Positions 1 to 8,573 of a stretch of 64,000 nt of DNA are shown here, one piece after another. The stretch's first letter is position 1, and every line of letters starts with the position of its first letter. The notes under the pieces are model-generated. The model was not told the DNA's origin. It ran no database searches and worked only from the letters and a program-made list of their open reading frames with translations. The stretch comes from Neoroseomonas terrae. GTDB taxonomy: Bacteria; Pseudomonadota; Alphaproteobacteria; Acetobacterales; Acetobacteraceae. The stretch is from NCBI RefSeq assembly GCF_018129025.1, contig NZ_JAAEDI010000009.1:1-64000 (forward strand). Reading direction: 5' to 3'. Made by a program: the position numbers and the translations under genes.

Positions 1-903
1 AGCGACATCGCCGGCCCGCAGCGCGGCCCGCGTCGGCCGCAGCACCAGCCGGCCTTCCCCGTCGCGCTCGGGCCGCACGGCACCGGCGGCGGGGGCCACG
101 CCCGCGGTCTCGGCGCCCAGCAGTGCCTCCACCGCATCGGCCGGCGCAAGGGCAACACAGCCGTCATGGCGCAGGCCGGGCGAGGCCGCCGCAGCATCGA
201 GCGCCGTCCGTGCCGCCTCAGCAAGGCCCGGGACAACGGTCTCGGCCGGCGGCGCGGGCCAGAACAGCGCTACCGGGTGCAGCGCGCCGTGACGCTCAGC
301 CAGCCGGCCCGACGCGGCCTCGGCAGCGCCGCGCGTCAGCGCCGCCAGCGCTGCCGCGACCGCCCGCGCCTCTCCCCCGTCATAGGGCAGCCTATAGGCC
401 GCGAGCAGCCCGGCCAGGTCTGCGAAACCCACCCGGAGCCGGGGCGAGCGGCCGTGTCCGAGGATGTCGAGCACCTGCACCGCGGTGCCGACCGCCGCCG
501 CGTAGCCCGCCGCATCGAAGCCGCCCGCCGGATCCAGGAAGGCCGGCAGGTTCAGCACGAAGCGGGCGTCTTCCTTGCGATCGCGCCATACCTCCAGCCC
601 AGGGGCGCCGCGGCGCGCCAGCAGCAGGGCGCGCAGTGCCTCCGCCAGCGAGCCCGCCTCCTCCGGCCCCTGCAGCAGCCCAAGTCGGTGCCCGCGCGCA
701 GTGACGCGGCGGATCCATCCCTCGGCGAGGATCGGTAGCAGCACCGGCCCGCTCCCCGGCGCGAGCGCCGCAAGCGCCTCGGCGGCGCCGTCATCCCAGG
801 TTGCGGGGAATGCCACGGGGCGGGGCGGGGCGTCGGGATCGGCGCCGCAGCGCTCCCGCCGAAGGGCCACACCGTCCCAAAGAGTGCCGATCAAGCCTGC
901 CAT
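1..903 (-). CDS. Degenerate adenosylcobalamin-dependent ribonucleotide reductase-like protein, C-terminus cut by window edge
   Basis: An uninterrupted 301-codon frame runs from an ATG at 903 leftward off the window. Residues about 105-200 resemble the C-terminal part of the class II reductase NrdJ: a stretch like its ASLNL region, then RVGFADLAGLLAAYRLPYD, matching the NrdJ pattern LGxANLGALLMxxGLPYDSDEGRA. The visible part has only two cysteines and no N-x-C-x-E radical-site motif, so I infer it is not an active reductase. In related alphaproteobacteria such proteins are usually annotated TSCPD-domain proteins; that domain would lie beyond the left edge. It is divergent from the NDUFA12 gene across a 155-bp gap. 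The family assignment is fairly secure and the function is unknown. Confidence 0.68.
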   Translation of the reverse strand, partial: MAGLIGTLWDGVALRRERCGADPDAPPRPVAFPATWDDGAAEALAALAPGSGPVLLPILAEGWIRRVTARGHRLGLLQGPEEAGSLAEALRALLLARRGAPGLEVWRDRKEDARFVLNLPAFLDPAGGFDAAGYAAAVGTAVQVLDILGHGRSPRLRVGFADLAGLLAAYRLPYDGGEARAVAAALAALTRGAAEAASGRLAERHGALHPVALFWPAPPAETVVPGLAEAARTALDAAAASPGLRHDGCVALAPADAVEALLGAETAGVAPAAGAVRPERDGEGRLVLRPTRAALRAGDVA

Positions 904-1058
904 AGGGTGATGCTAGGCGCGGTTGCGTCGGGACGGAAGCCGCATCTTGTGTGGTTCTCCGCACGAACCCCCAATATCCTGTGGATAGCCTGCGCTTTGC
1001 GCCGCGCCGCCGGCTGTGGCATCAGGACAACTTCCGCGATGCCCCAAGGATGCGCCGC

Positions 1059-1406
1059 ATGGCCATGTTCGACCACCTGTTCATCCGACTGACGAGCCGC
1101 CGCATCGGCCGGGACGGCGCTGGCAACACCTATTGGGAAGCGCGCCGCCGCAAGGATTTCTACGGGCGCCCGATGCGCCGCATCACGTATGCCGGTCCGC
1201 ATGAGGCGTCTGTCGTGCCGCCCGAATGGTGGGGCTGGCTGCACCATACCACGGATGCGCCGCTCGATGCGCCGCGCAGGCCCTGGCAGAAGGACCACCT
1301 GCCGAACCTGACCGGCACGCCCGAGGCTTGGCGGCAACCCGGCGGGGGCGCGGATGCCAGCCAGTACCCGTCCGGGGATTATGAGGCCTGGACGCCAGGG
1401 CGCTGA
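1059..1406 (+). CDS. NADH:ubiquinone oxidoreductase NDUFA12-family accessory subunit
   Basis: This 115-aa basic protein matches the NDUFA12/B17.2 family, an accessory subunit on the matrix/cytoplasmic arm of respiratory complex I that is found in alphaproteobacteria. Diagnostic pieces are the N-terminal FDHLFIRLTSRRIGRD, then GNTYWEARR, YGRPMRRITY and the hallmark PPEWWGWLHHTTD (about residues 55-67). The start at 1059 is preferred because AAGGA lies 8 bases upstream; ATGs at 1050 and 1065 are alternatives. mlaD follows 18 bp downstream, an arrangement common in Acetobacteraceae and consistent with one transcript. The family is certain, the exact start less so. Confidence 0.92.
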   Translation: MAMFDHLFIRLTSRRIGRDGAGNTYWEARRRKDFYGRPMRRITYAGPHEASVVPPEWWGWLHHTTDAPLDAPRRPWQKDHLPNLTGTPEAWRQPGGGADASQYPSGDYEAWTPGR

Positions 1407-1424
1407 GACCCGACATCCAGTACC

Positions 1425-1934
1425 ATGCAGAAGCGCAGCCTTGCCGAGATCCTGACCGGCGCCGCGGTGTTGGTGATCGCCGCCCTCTTCCTGTTCTACG
1501 CCGTCACCGGCAGCGGCCGGGCACTGACGACCGGCGGCATCACCCTCACCGCCCGCTTCGACCGGATCGACGGGCTCGGGCAGGGTGCCGACATCCGAAT
1601 CGCAGGGGTCAAGGTCGGCCAGGTGGTCGCGCAGCGGATCGATCCGGCGAGCTTCCTCGCCGTGCTGACGCTGAACGTCGATGCCACGCTGCGCCTGCCG
1701 ACCGACACCTCGGCCGAGATCCAGAGCGAAGGGCTGCTCGGCGGCCGCTATGTCGCCCTGGTCCCCGGCGGCTCCGAGCGGTTCCTCCAGAACGGCGGCG
1801 AGATCACCATCACCCAGAGCGCGATCAGCCTGGAAAGCCTGCTCGGCCGGTTCATCTTCAGCGTGACGGAGATGAACCAGCAGCGCAGCGGCGACCAGCC
1901 CGAGGGCGCGGCGCCGGCGCCGCGCCAGCCATGA
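1425..1934 (+). CDS. mlaD: MlaD, outer-membrane lipid asymmetry periplasmic binding protein
   Basis: A 169-aa MCE-domain protein. A single N-terminal membrane anchor (about residues 8-30) is followed by the MCE fold (about 38-118) with GLGQGADIRIAGVKVGQV and EGLLGGRYVALVPGG. MlaD forms a hexameric ring on the inner membrane that carries phospholipids between MlaC and the MlaFEB ABC transporter, keeping lipid asymmetry in the outer membrane. The polar, Ala/Pro-rich C-terminus is typical. The Mla ATPase and permease genes are not adjacent. The stop overlaps the next start by 4 bp (ATGA), so translation of the downstream small gene is probably coupled. Confidence 0.93.
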   Translation: MQKRSLAEILTGAAVLVIAALFLFYAVTGSGRALTTGGITLTARFDRIDGLGQGADIRIAGVKVGQVVAQRIDPASFLAVLTLNVDATLRLPTDTSAEIQSEGLLGGRYVALVPGGSERFLQNGGEITITQSAISLESLLGRFIFSVTEMNQQRSGDQPEGAAPAPRQP

Positions 1935-2149
1935 GCGCCGCCCCCCCTGCCACTTGGCCCGGCACGGACGGCAAGCCGCTATCCTGCCGCGAGAAGCTCA
2001 AGGTGCTTGCCGAGAACCACGCGGAAGCCCGGCAGGCGCTCCAGGACGTCTTCGAGGATGCGCTGCTGATGGGCGTGGATGAGGCCGCGATGCGCCGGAT
2101 CCTGACCGACATGGTCGCTGGCCTGGACAGCCCGAGGCGCGGGGCATGA
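1931..2149 (+). CDS. Small conserved hypothetical protein, 72 aa
   Basis: I do not recognise a named family. The start overlaps the mlaD stop by 4 bp (ATGA) and the stop overlaps the next gene's ATG in the same way, so it is translated from the mlaD operon. Residues about 18-65 are predicted helical and acidic/amphipathic (CREKLKVLAENHAEARQAL, then FEDALLMGVDEAAMRRIL). There is no signal peptide or membrane segment, so it is probably cytoplasmic. Gene order alone suggests an envelope or complex I accessory role, which is weak inference. Confidence 0.75.
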   Translation: MSAAPPATWPGTDGKPLSCREKLKVLAENHAEARQALQDVFEDALLMGVDEAAMRRILTDMVAGLDSPRRGA

Positions 2150-2505
2150 AGTGGATCGCCGTCCTGGTCCTCGCGCTCGCCGCCCTACCCGCGGCGGCCC
2201 AGGAATGGGTGCCGATGCGCAGCGCGCAGCTCCAGGCGCTCGACAAGGTCACGGCCCGCGTCACCATCATCGAGGCGCGGGTTGGCAGCGCGGCTACCTT
2301 CGGCTCGCTCACGATCAACCTGCGCGCGTGCCAGGGGCGCTCCCCGGACGAGGTGCCCGACGCCGCGGCCTGGATGGAAATCACCGACAGCCGTGCCGCG
2401 GCCGGCGCGCCGCCGGCCTTCCGCGGCTGGATGTTCGCGAACGCCCCCGGCGTGAACATGCTCGAGCACCCGGTCTACGATATCCGCGTGCTGGAGTGTC
2501 GGTAG
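2146..2505 (+). CDS. DUF2155 domain-containing secreted protein
   Basis: A 119-aa protein with a clear Sec signal peptide (about 1-18, cleavage after an Ala-rich stretch before QEWVPM). The mature part matches DUF2155: LQALDKVTARVTIIEARVG, FGSLTINLRAC, then GWMFANAPGVNMLEHPVYDIRVLEC at the end. Two cysteines (in LRACQG and the C-terminal LECR) could form a disulfide. DUF2155 proteins are periplasmic and common in alphaproteobacteria next to mlaD/NDUFA12; no biochemical role is established. The start overlaps the preceding gene (ATGA). The TAG stop is the first triplet of the repeat-like sequence described at 2503-2642. Confidence 0.9.
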   Translation: MKWIAVLVLALAALPAAAQEWVPMRSAQLQALDKVTARVTIIEARVGSAATFGSLTINLRACQGRSPDEVPDAAAWMEITDSRAAAGAPPAFRGWMFANAPGVNMLEHPVYDIRVLECR

Positions 2506-2642
2506 AGCATCGAGCGAAATCGCCCGCTCCACCGACCGTGCCAGCGGCCTCCAGCATGCTGCGTCCGTTTGAACCCAAACCGCCTGCTTCGGCCTTTTCT
2601 TCGCGCAACCCGGATGATCCCGTCGGAGCGCGATCCGTTCTA
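2503..2642. repeat. TAGAGC-type intergenic element between convergent genes
   Basis: The 140 bases begin TAGAGCATC and end GATCCGTTCTA, whose reverse complement starts TAGAACGGATC, an imperfect terminal inverted repeat. A small hairpin GAGCG/CGCTC lies at 2512-2529. The leading TAG is the stop codon of the DUF2155 gene and the trailing CTA is the TAG stop of the minus-strand TPR gene. The opening resembles the element at 38818 (AGAGCAGTT) and the sequence at 5205. No coding potential is seen. Confidence 0.5.
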
Positions 2643-5192
2643 GCCGTCGTACTCGCCGAACAGGCGGAAGCGGAGCTGCCGCAGCACCTGCGCTGACGCA
2701 CCCGCCGCCACGGCCCGGCGATAGGCTTCGAGTGCGGGCTTCACGCGCTTGCGCAGCCGCTCCGCATCCGCGAGCCCGACCCATGCCGCCGCCAGGTCCG
2801 GCGCTGCCTCGGTTATGCGCGTGAACAGCGCGGCCGCGTCATCGTGACGACCTTCGTCCAGCAGCATGGTGCCGAAGCGTAGCTCCGCCTCAACATGCCC
2901 CGGCTCGCGCTCGACCGTGGCGGCCAGGAGGTCGAACGCCTCGCGCGGGCGGCCCTGGCGAAGCAGGGCGTCGACCATGGCAATGTCGGCTGCCGCTGAA
3001 TCGGCCGCGTCGGACACTGCTTCGGCGAGCACCTGGCGAGCAGCATCCGTTTCCCCGCGATCCAGCAGCACATCGCCGAGCTTGGTCTTCAGCGCCCGCT
3101 CCTCGGGCCGCGCCTGCAGGCCGCGCCTGAGCGCCGCCTCCGCGTCGGCCGGCCGTCCGGCGGCCTGCAACGACTCGGCGAGACCGAGCCAGGCCTGTCG
3201 CGGCACCTGGGCAACCTCCGTCGCCCGGCCATAAGCGTCGGCCGCACCTGCCGCATCGCCGATCTCCATCAGCATGCGGCCGAGCCGCTGGGCGACGTTC
3301 GCCCCTGCCCCCGGCATTGCCTCCAGCGCAGCCCGCGCCAGCGCGATTGCCTCGCCACGCCGCTCCCGACGGTGCAGCACGGACATGACGATGAGATAGC
3401 CATCCTCCACCGCTGGATCGAGTTCGATCGCCTGCTGCGCCGTCCGCTGCGCGGCCTCCGTCTCCTGCAACGCCAACAGGAAGGCCGCCAGCCGCGCCAG
3501 GATCACCGGGTCCTGCGGGTGCGTCGCCACGCCGTGCAGCAGGGCGTCACGCCCCTCGGCATGGCGCTGCAACGTCAACAACGTGTCGGCGAGCGCGTAC
3601 CAGGCCTCGATGAGCTCTGGCCGGGCCTCGACGACCGCGCGCAGATGCGCCACCGCCTCGTCCTCGCGCCCGGCGGCGAGCAGGATGCGGCCCTGCCGCA
3701 GCGGGAACGCGATCGCGTCAGGATGCGCCTCCCAGGCGGCGGCGGCGATGCGGACCGCGGCCTCGTACCGCGCGCCGCGCCAAAGCTGGTCGATCGTGCG
3801 CAGCCAGTCGGGCTGAGGGGCCGGCCCCGTCGCAAGCCGCTCCAGCAGCGCTGCGAGGTACGGCGCCGCGGTCGTCTCTCCGGGCGGTGCCATCAGGATG
3901 AGGCTCACCAAGGCGCGGCGGTGCCCCGGCTGCGCGCCGAGAGCGTGTCTGAAAGCCTGTTCCGCCGCCTCAGCGTGTCCTGCCCATTGCTGCGTCTCGC
4001 CAAGCTGGACCAGCGCTTCGGCATCGCCGGGTGCAGCGGCCGCCGCCCCCTCGGCCACCTCCAGCGCGGCGGTCGTTTCACCCAGGCGGCGCAGCAGGCG
4101 CACCAGTTGGGTGAACAGGCGCTGGTCCCGCACGCCTTTGCGCAGCGCTTCGAGCAGGAGGGCGAGTGCCTCCTTGTCGCGCCGGAGCATTTGCAGGCAC
4201 TGCGCCAGCGTCGTGCGCGCCTCGGCCGAGGCCGGATCGATGGCGAGCCAGCGGCGCAGCACCTCCTCCTCGGCGCCGTGTGCGCCGCGCTGGCGCAGCC
4301 GGCGGGCCTGCATGGCGAGGCGGGCCCCAGCCCCCGATGCTGCCTGTTGCGGCGTGATGGCCGGTGGAGACTTTGCCACCGTTGACGTCGGCTGCCTTAG
4401 CGCCGCTGCCCAGACTCCGTGGCCGCGCGCCTCCAGCGCCTCGGCCACCAGCTTGCGCAGCGTCGGCGAGGCATGCCGCGCCTGCCGTACGAGACCGCCC
4501 GCCTGCACGTGGTCGCCTTGCAGCGCGGCGGTCAGCAGCGGTGCGATGCGACCGGTCTCGACGAGGATGTTCTGCAGCACGGCGCCACCTCGCCGGACGT
4601 CGACGGCCCGCACGCCCGGCAGGGCCGCCAGACGGCGCGCATGGAGATGATCCTGGCGCGCGAACGGGTCGGACAGGACGATCGGCAGGTCGGCCAGATC
4701 CTCGGCCCTGATGGCCATGCCAGCATGGCGCTGTGGGTCAAAGCGCCGGCGCGCGCGCGGATCGCCGGGCATGTCGGCGGGGTCGATCGAGTAGGTCGGC
4801 GCCAGCGCGACCGTCGCGCCGGCGCCGAGCGCCCGGCCGAACTTCAACGCCCCATAGCCCCCCATTCCCAGCCCGTAGGTCAGGCGTGCGCCGGGTGACA
4901 GTGCCGCGAGTGCCGCAGGCAGCAGGCCCGCCATCTCCTCGGCCGGGTACCAGGCCGGTTCGTGCCCGGCGAAGACCAGCGTCTCCCAGCCCAGTCGCGC
5001 GGCCAGCCCCTGCCCCCACCAGTTGCGCGGCCCTGTCGGGGCGCCCGGTGGCGTGAAGAGGATGAGCGTCCCGGGTCCGCGCCCGGGCCAATGCCACAGG
5101 CGGATGCCGCGCACCTCGCCCAGCATCACGGGGGCAGCGCGACCGGCAGGCGCCGCTCCGGCGCCTCGGCTGGGGGGGATCGTGGTGCTCAT
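2640..5192 (-). CDS. TPR-repeat protein with N-terminal serine-less alpha/beta-hydrolase-like domain
   Basis: An 850-aa protein in two parts. Residues about 20-235 resemble an esterase-like alpha/beta-hydrolase found in glycan-related proteins: TLILFTPPG, WETLVFAGHEPAWYP, then YGLGMGGYGALKFGRALG and LAPTYSIDP. In catalytic relatives the elbow reads YGxSMGGY; here the nucleophile position (residue 109) is Gly, so the domain is probably not a hydrolase. From about residue 285 to 845 there are many tandem tetratricopeptide repeats (LVQLGETQQWAGHAEAAEQA and similar). No signal peptide is visible. It is convergent with the mlaD operon. Function is unknown; a scaffold role is inferred. Confidence 0.82.
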   Translation of the reverse strand: MSTTIPPSRGAGAAPAGRAAPVMLGEVRGIRLWHWPGRGPGTLILFTPPGAPTGPRNWWGQGLAARLGWETLVFAGHEPAWYPAEEMAGLLPAALAALSPGARLTYGLGMGGYGALKFGRALGAGATVALAPTYSIDPADMPGDPRARRRFDPQRHAGMAIRAEDLADLPIVLSDPFARQDHLHARRLAALPGVRAVDVRRGGAVLQNILVETGRIAPLLTAALQGDHVQAGGLVRQARHASPTLRKLVAEALEARGHGVWAAALRQPTSTVAKSPPAITPQQAASGAGARLAMQARRLRQRGAHGAEEEVLRRWLAIDPASAEARTTLAQCLQMLRRDKEALALLLEALRKGVRDQRLFTQLVRLLRRLGETTAALEVAEGAAAAAPGDAEALVQLGETQQWAGHAEAAEQAFRHALGAQPGHRRALVSLILMAPPGETTAAPYLAALLERLATGPAPQPDWLRTIDQLWRGARYEAAVRIAAAAWEAHPDAIAFPLRQGRILLAAGREDEAVAHLRAVVEARPELIEAWYALADTLLTLQRHAEGRDALLHGVATHPQDPVILARLAAFLLALQETEAAQRTAQQAIELDPAVEDGYLIVMSVLHRRERRGEAIALARAALEAMPGAGANVAQRLGRMLMEIGDAAGAADAYGRATEVAQVPRQAWLGLAESLQAAGRPADAEAALRRGLQARPEERALKTKLGDVLLDRGETDAARQVLAEAVSDAADSAAADIAMVDALLRQGRPREAFDLLAATVEREPGHVEAELRFGTMLLDEGRHDDAAALFTRITEAAPDLAAAWVGLADAERLRKRVKPALEAYRRAVAAGASAQVLRQLRFRLFGEYDG

Positions 5193-5204
5193 GCCACCGC
5201 AGGG

Positions 5205-5225
5205 TTAGAGCAGTTTCAGCCCGGC
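5205..5225. repeat. Partial TAGAGCAG element upstream of the TPR gene
   Basis: The sequence starting TTAGAGCAGTTTCAG resembles the left end of the 105-bp element at 38818-38922. No matching right end could be found before the penicillin acylase start at 5335, so it may be a remnant. It lies in the 142-bp divergent region between the TPR and acylase genes. Similarity is short and judged by eye. Confidence 0.3.
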
Positions 5226-5334
5226 TGGAATTCGTCCCGCGCGGCGCCACCGGCAGCGGAACGAGTTGCCGCACGGCCTGAACCGTCCAGGCCCCGGCCT
5301 TCCGTTCGGCAGCCCACGCACCCATTGTGGCGTC

Positions 5335-7728
5335 ATGTCCCTGATCCTGCGCTGGTCCGGCCGCGTGGCCGCGGGCCTTGTCTTGCTCGTGCTTGCGGCG
5401 GTGATCCTGCTGTTCGGCGCCGTCTGGTGGACGCTGCCTTCCCGCGACGGACGTCTCGCGCTGCCCGGCCTGTCGGCGGCCGTCGAGGTCGCCTTCGACG
5501 ATCATGGCATCCCACGCATCTTCGCCGCCACCGAGGCCGATGCCTGGATGACGCTGGGCTGGCTGCATGCGCGGGACCGCATGTTCCAGATGGAGGCCAT
5601 GCGGCGCGGCGCCTCCGGCCGGTTGGCCGAGATCGCCGGTGCCTCGGCGCTCCGGCTTGACCGCACCATGCGCGTGCTTGGCTTGGTGCCGCGCGCCGAA
5701 GCCGACCTCGCCGCGCTGACGCCCGAGGCACGCCAGGCGCTTGATGCCTATGCCGTCGGCGTGAATGCCTGGATCGCGCAGCGCGGCCGCTTCGCCGGGC
5801 CAGAATTCGTGCTGATCGGCGCGCCCGAGCCCTGGCGGCCGGTGGACAGCCTTCTCTGGGGCAAGGTCATGGGGCTGTGGCTGTCAGGGAACTGGCGGAC
5901 CGAGCTGGAGCGCGCCCGTCTCGCCGGCATCCTGGCGCCGGACCGCATCGAGGACCTCTGGCCGCCCGACACCTCCGCCGGCCGGCCGGACGAGCCGCTT
6001 CGCCCTTCAGGCGCGGCCGCCGGCCCCGCAGCTTCCGGCGAGCCGGCAACCGCGCCGCGCCTCGTGGGGCTGGATCGGCTGATCGCCCAACTGCCGGTCT
6101 TCCCGCTGGATGCGCCGCTGCCGGCGCTCGCCTCCAACGCCTGGACCGTGACGGGACCGCGCGCGGCGGGCGGCGCCCCGCTGCTCGCCTCTGATCCCCA
6201 TCTCGGCTACTCGGCGCCGATCCTGTGGTACCTCGCGCGGATCGAGCTGCCGGAAGGCCGCGTACTGGCCGGCGCCACGGCGCCCGGCGTGCCGGGCATC
6301 GTGATCGGGCGCAACGAGCGCCTCGCCTGGGGCTTCACTACCACCCATTCCGACACGCAGGACGTCTTCGTCGAGCGCCTTGCCGGTCCGGATGCCTACG
6401 AGACCCCGGACGGCCCGATGCCTTTCGTGCGGCGCGAGGAGGTGATCCGCGTCCGCGGCGGCGATCCGGTGAGGCTGACGGTACGCGAGACCCGGCACGG
6501 GCCGGTCATCTCCGACCTCGAGGCGCCGCAGGGGCGCAGCGACGGCACGGTCCTCGCGCTCGCCATGGCAAATCTGGCACCGGGCGACACTGCTGCGGTC
6601 GGATTGCTGGCGCTGAACCACGCCCGCGACATCGCCGCGGCGCGGGATGCTGCCAGGCTGATCACCAGCCCATCGCAGAACCTGATGGTCGCCGATGCCG
6701 GGGGCAGCATCGCCATGTTCCTGACCGGCCGCGTACCGGTCCGCCGCAGCGGCGACGGCAGCCTGCCGGTGCCGGGCTGGGACGGCCGCGCGGATTGGCA
6801 GGGCTTCATTCCCTTCAACAGCCTGCCGCATGTCGAGAACCCGCCGAGCCACCTTCTTGTGAATGCCAACAACCGCGTGGTGCCGCCGGGCCACGCGGCG
6901 TTCCTCGGCCGCGACTGGTTCGGCGATTGGCGCTTCCGCCGCATCGGGGAGATGCTCGCTGCGCAGCCGCGGCTCGATGCCGGCGCCTTCGCCGGCATGC
7001 AGGTCGATACAGTCTCCCTGTTCGCGCGGGAGGTACTACCGGCCATCCTCGCCGCACCCCGCCCTGCCGGCGCCGGCGGGGCGGCCTTCGATCTGCTGGC
7101 CGCCTGGGATGGCGACATGGAGGGACAGCGGCCACAGCCTCTGATCTTCCACGCGACGATCGGCCGCTTCACCCGGGATATCCTGCAGCGTGCCGGCGTC
7201 CCCGACGACGCCCAGCGCGTCGGCCCCGAATTCCTGCGCCGCATCCTGACCCAGCCCGAGCGCGGCCGCGCCTGGTGCGGCACCGAGGGTTGCGGACCGC
7301 TGCTGTCGGCGGCACTCGGCCGCGCCGTCACCGAACTCGCGCCCTTCCATGGGCCCGACCCTTCGGCCTGGCGATGGGCCCCGGCGCACGAGGCGCGCTT
7401 CGAGCACCCATTGCTGCGCTTCGTGCCCGGCCTTGGCGGCCTGACACGCATCGCCACGCCTTCGGCCGGGGATGGCGAGACGGTCAACCGCGCCGGGCTG
7501 CGCGGGGAGATGGAAGGCCAGTTCGGCAATATCCATGGCCCAGGCTTCCGTGGCGTCTTCGACCTCTCGGACCCGGCCGGCGCCTGGGTGGTGATCGCGA
7601 CAGGCCAATCCGGCCATCCGATGAGCCGGAACTGGTCCGACCAGCTTCAGCCCTGGCGCGACGGGGCGCTGCTGCGCCTTGGCCCCATCGAGGGCGAGCC
7701 GGCCGGCCGCATCCGCCTGCTGCCGTGA
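5335..7728 (+). CDS. Penicillin acylase family protein (Ntn-hydrolase)
   Basis: A 797-aa member of the penicillin amidase/acylase family, amide hydrolases made as one chain and self-cleaved into alpha and beta subunits. A membrane anchor or signal segment spans about residues 8-30. The predicted cleavage site precedes Ser267 in LASNAWTVTGP, which becomes the N-terminal nucleophile of the beta subunit. LLASDPHLGY and the downstream PGIVIGRNERLAWGFTTTHSD are family signatures. The start at 5335 places the hydrophobic segment at the N-terminus; an upstream start at 5266 adds an unlikely Pro-rich leader. The substrate cannot be read from sequence: acyl-homoserine lactones, beta-lactams or other N-acyl amides are all possible. 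Probably periplasmic. Confidence 0.93.
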   Translation: MSLILRWSGRVAAGLVLLVLAAVILLFGAVWWTLPSRDGRLALPGLSAAVEVAFDDHGIPRIFAATEADAWMTLGWLHARDRMFQMEAMRRGASGRLAEIAGASALRLDRTMRVLGLVPRAEADLAALTPEARQALDAYAVGVNAWIAQRGRFAGPEFVLIGAPEPWRPVDSLLWGKVMGLWLSGNWRTELERARLAGILAPDRIEDLWPPDTSAGRPDEPLRPSGAAAGPAASGEPATAPRLVGLDRLIAQLPVFPLDAPLPALASNAWTVTGPRAAGGAPLLASDPHLGYSAPILWYLARIELPEGRVLAGATAPGVPGIVIGRNERLAWGFTTTHSDTQDVFVERLAGPDAYETPDGPMPFVRREEVIRVRGGDPVRLTVRETRHGPVISDLEAPQGRSDGTVLALAMANLAPGDTAAVGLLALNHARDIAAARDAARLITSPSQNLMVADAGGSIAMFLTGRVPVRRSGDGSLPVPGWDGRADWQGFIPFNSLPHVENPPSHLLVNANNRVVPPGHAAFLGRDWFGDWRFRRIGEMLAAQPRLDAGAFAGMQVDTVSLFAREVLPAILAAPRPAGAGGAAFDLLAAWDGDMEGQRPQPLIFHATIGRFTRDILQRAGVPDDAQRVGPEFLRRILTQPERGRAWCGTEGCGPLLSAALGRAVTELAPFHGPDPSAWRWAPAHEARFEHPLLRFVPGLGGLTRIATPSAGDGETVNRAGLRGEMEGQFGNIHGPGFRGVFDLSDPAGAWVVIATGQSGHPMSRNWSDQLQPWRDGALLRLGPIEGEPAGRIRLLP

Positions 7729-7781
7729 TCCATGCCGGTGTTGATTCCCGACGCCGGGACGACGACACTATAGGCTGACCG

Positions 7782-8561
7782 ATGCTCCAGCGTTCCGCCC
7801 GCCGCCCGCAGTTCTTCTATACCACCGCGCCCCTGCCCTGCCCTTACCTGGCCGGACGGACGGAGCGGAAGGTCGTGACCGAATTGTCGGGAACGGACGC
7901 CGAGGCACTGCACGACCGGCTCTCCCGCGCCGGCTTCCGGCGCAGTCACAACATCGCCTATTCGCCGGTCTGCCCCGGATGCCAGGCGTGCATTCCCATT
8001 CGGATCGTCGCCACCGCCTTCGAGCCCGACCGTACGCAACGCCGCATCGCCCGCGCCAATGCAGCGGTCGAGGCCGCGGAGATGCCGGCGCGGGCCACCG
8101 CCGAGCAGTTCGCCCTGTTCAACCGGTACCAGAAGGCGCGCCACGCCGACGGCGACATGGCGGCAATGGGCTTCTACGATTACCGCGCGATGGTCGAGGA
8201 CACGCCGATCAGCAGCAGTGTGGTCGAGCTGCGCGACGATGCCGACCGGCTGCTCGGCGCCTGCCTGGCCGACCGCCTCTCCGACGGGCTGTCGGCCGTC
8301 TACTCGTTCTACGAGCCGGCGGAGGAGAAGCGGTCGATCGGCACCTATATCGTGCTTTGGCTGGTCCAGCGCGCGCGCCAGCTCGGCCTTCCCTACGTCT
8401 ATCTGGGCTACTGGGTGCCGGAGAGCCGGAAGATGGCCTACAAGGCGCGCTTCCGCCCCAGCGAGGTGCTGATGGGCGGAACCTGGCGGGTGCTTGGCGA
8501 GGCCGCCGAGGCGCCGGAGAGCGCGCCCGCCACGCCAGGGATGTCGAGCGTCGAGGCGTAG
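7782..8561 (+). CDS. bpt: Aspartate/glutamate leucyltransferase (Bpt)
   Basis: A 259-aa aminoacyl-tRNA-protein transferase of the bacterial ATE/Bpt family. It transfers Leu from Leu-tRNA to N-terminal Asp or Glu, creating N-degrons for ClpS/ClpAP. The N-terminal domain has the cysteine cluster in SPVCPGCQACIPIRI (about residues 62-74). The C-terminal acetyltransferase-like domain has FNRYQKARHADGDM, YSFYEP and YVYLGYWVPESRKMAYKARFRP. The length is typical. It is 53 bp from the acylase gene on the same strand; no clp gene is nearby. Specificity for Leu rather than Arg is inferred from the bacterial family type. Confidence 0.93.
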   Translation: MLQRSARRPQFFYTTAPLPCPYLAGRTERKVVTELSGTDAEALHDRLSRAGFRRSHNIAYSPVCPGCQACIPIRIVATAFEPDRTQRRIARANAAVEAAEMPARATAEQFALFNRYQKARHADGDMAAMGFYDYRAMVEDTPISSSVVELRDDADRLLGACLADRLSDGLSAVYSFYEPAEEKRSIGTYIVLWLVQRARQLGLPYVYLGYWVPESRKMAYKARFRPSEVLMGGTWRVLGEAAEAPESAPATPGMSSVEA

Positions 8562-8573
8562 CCTCGGCGCCGC

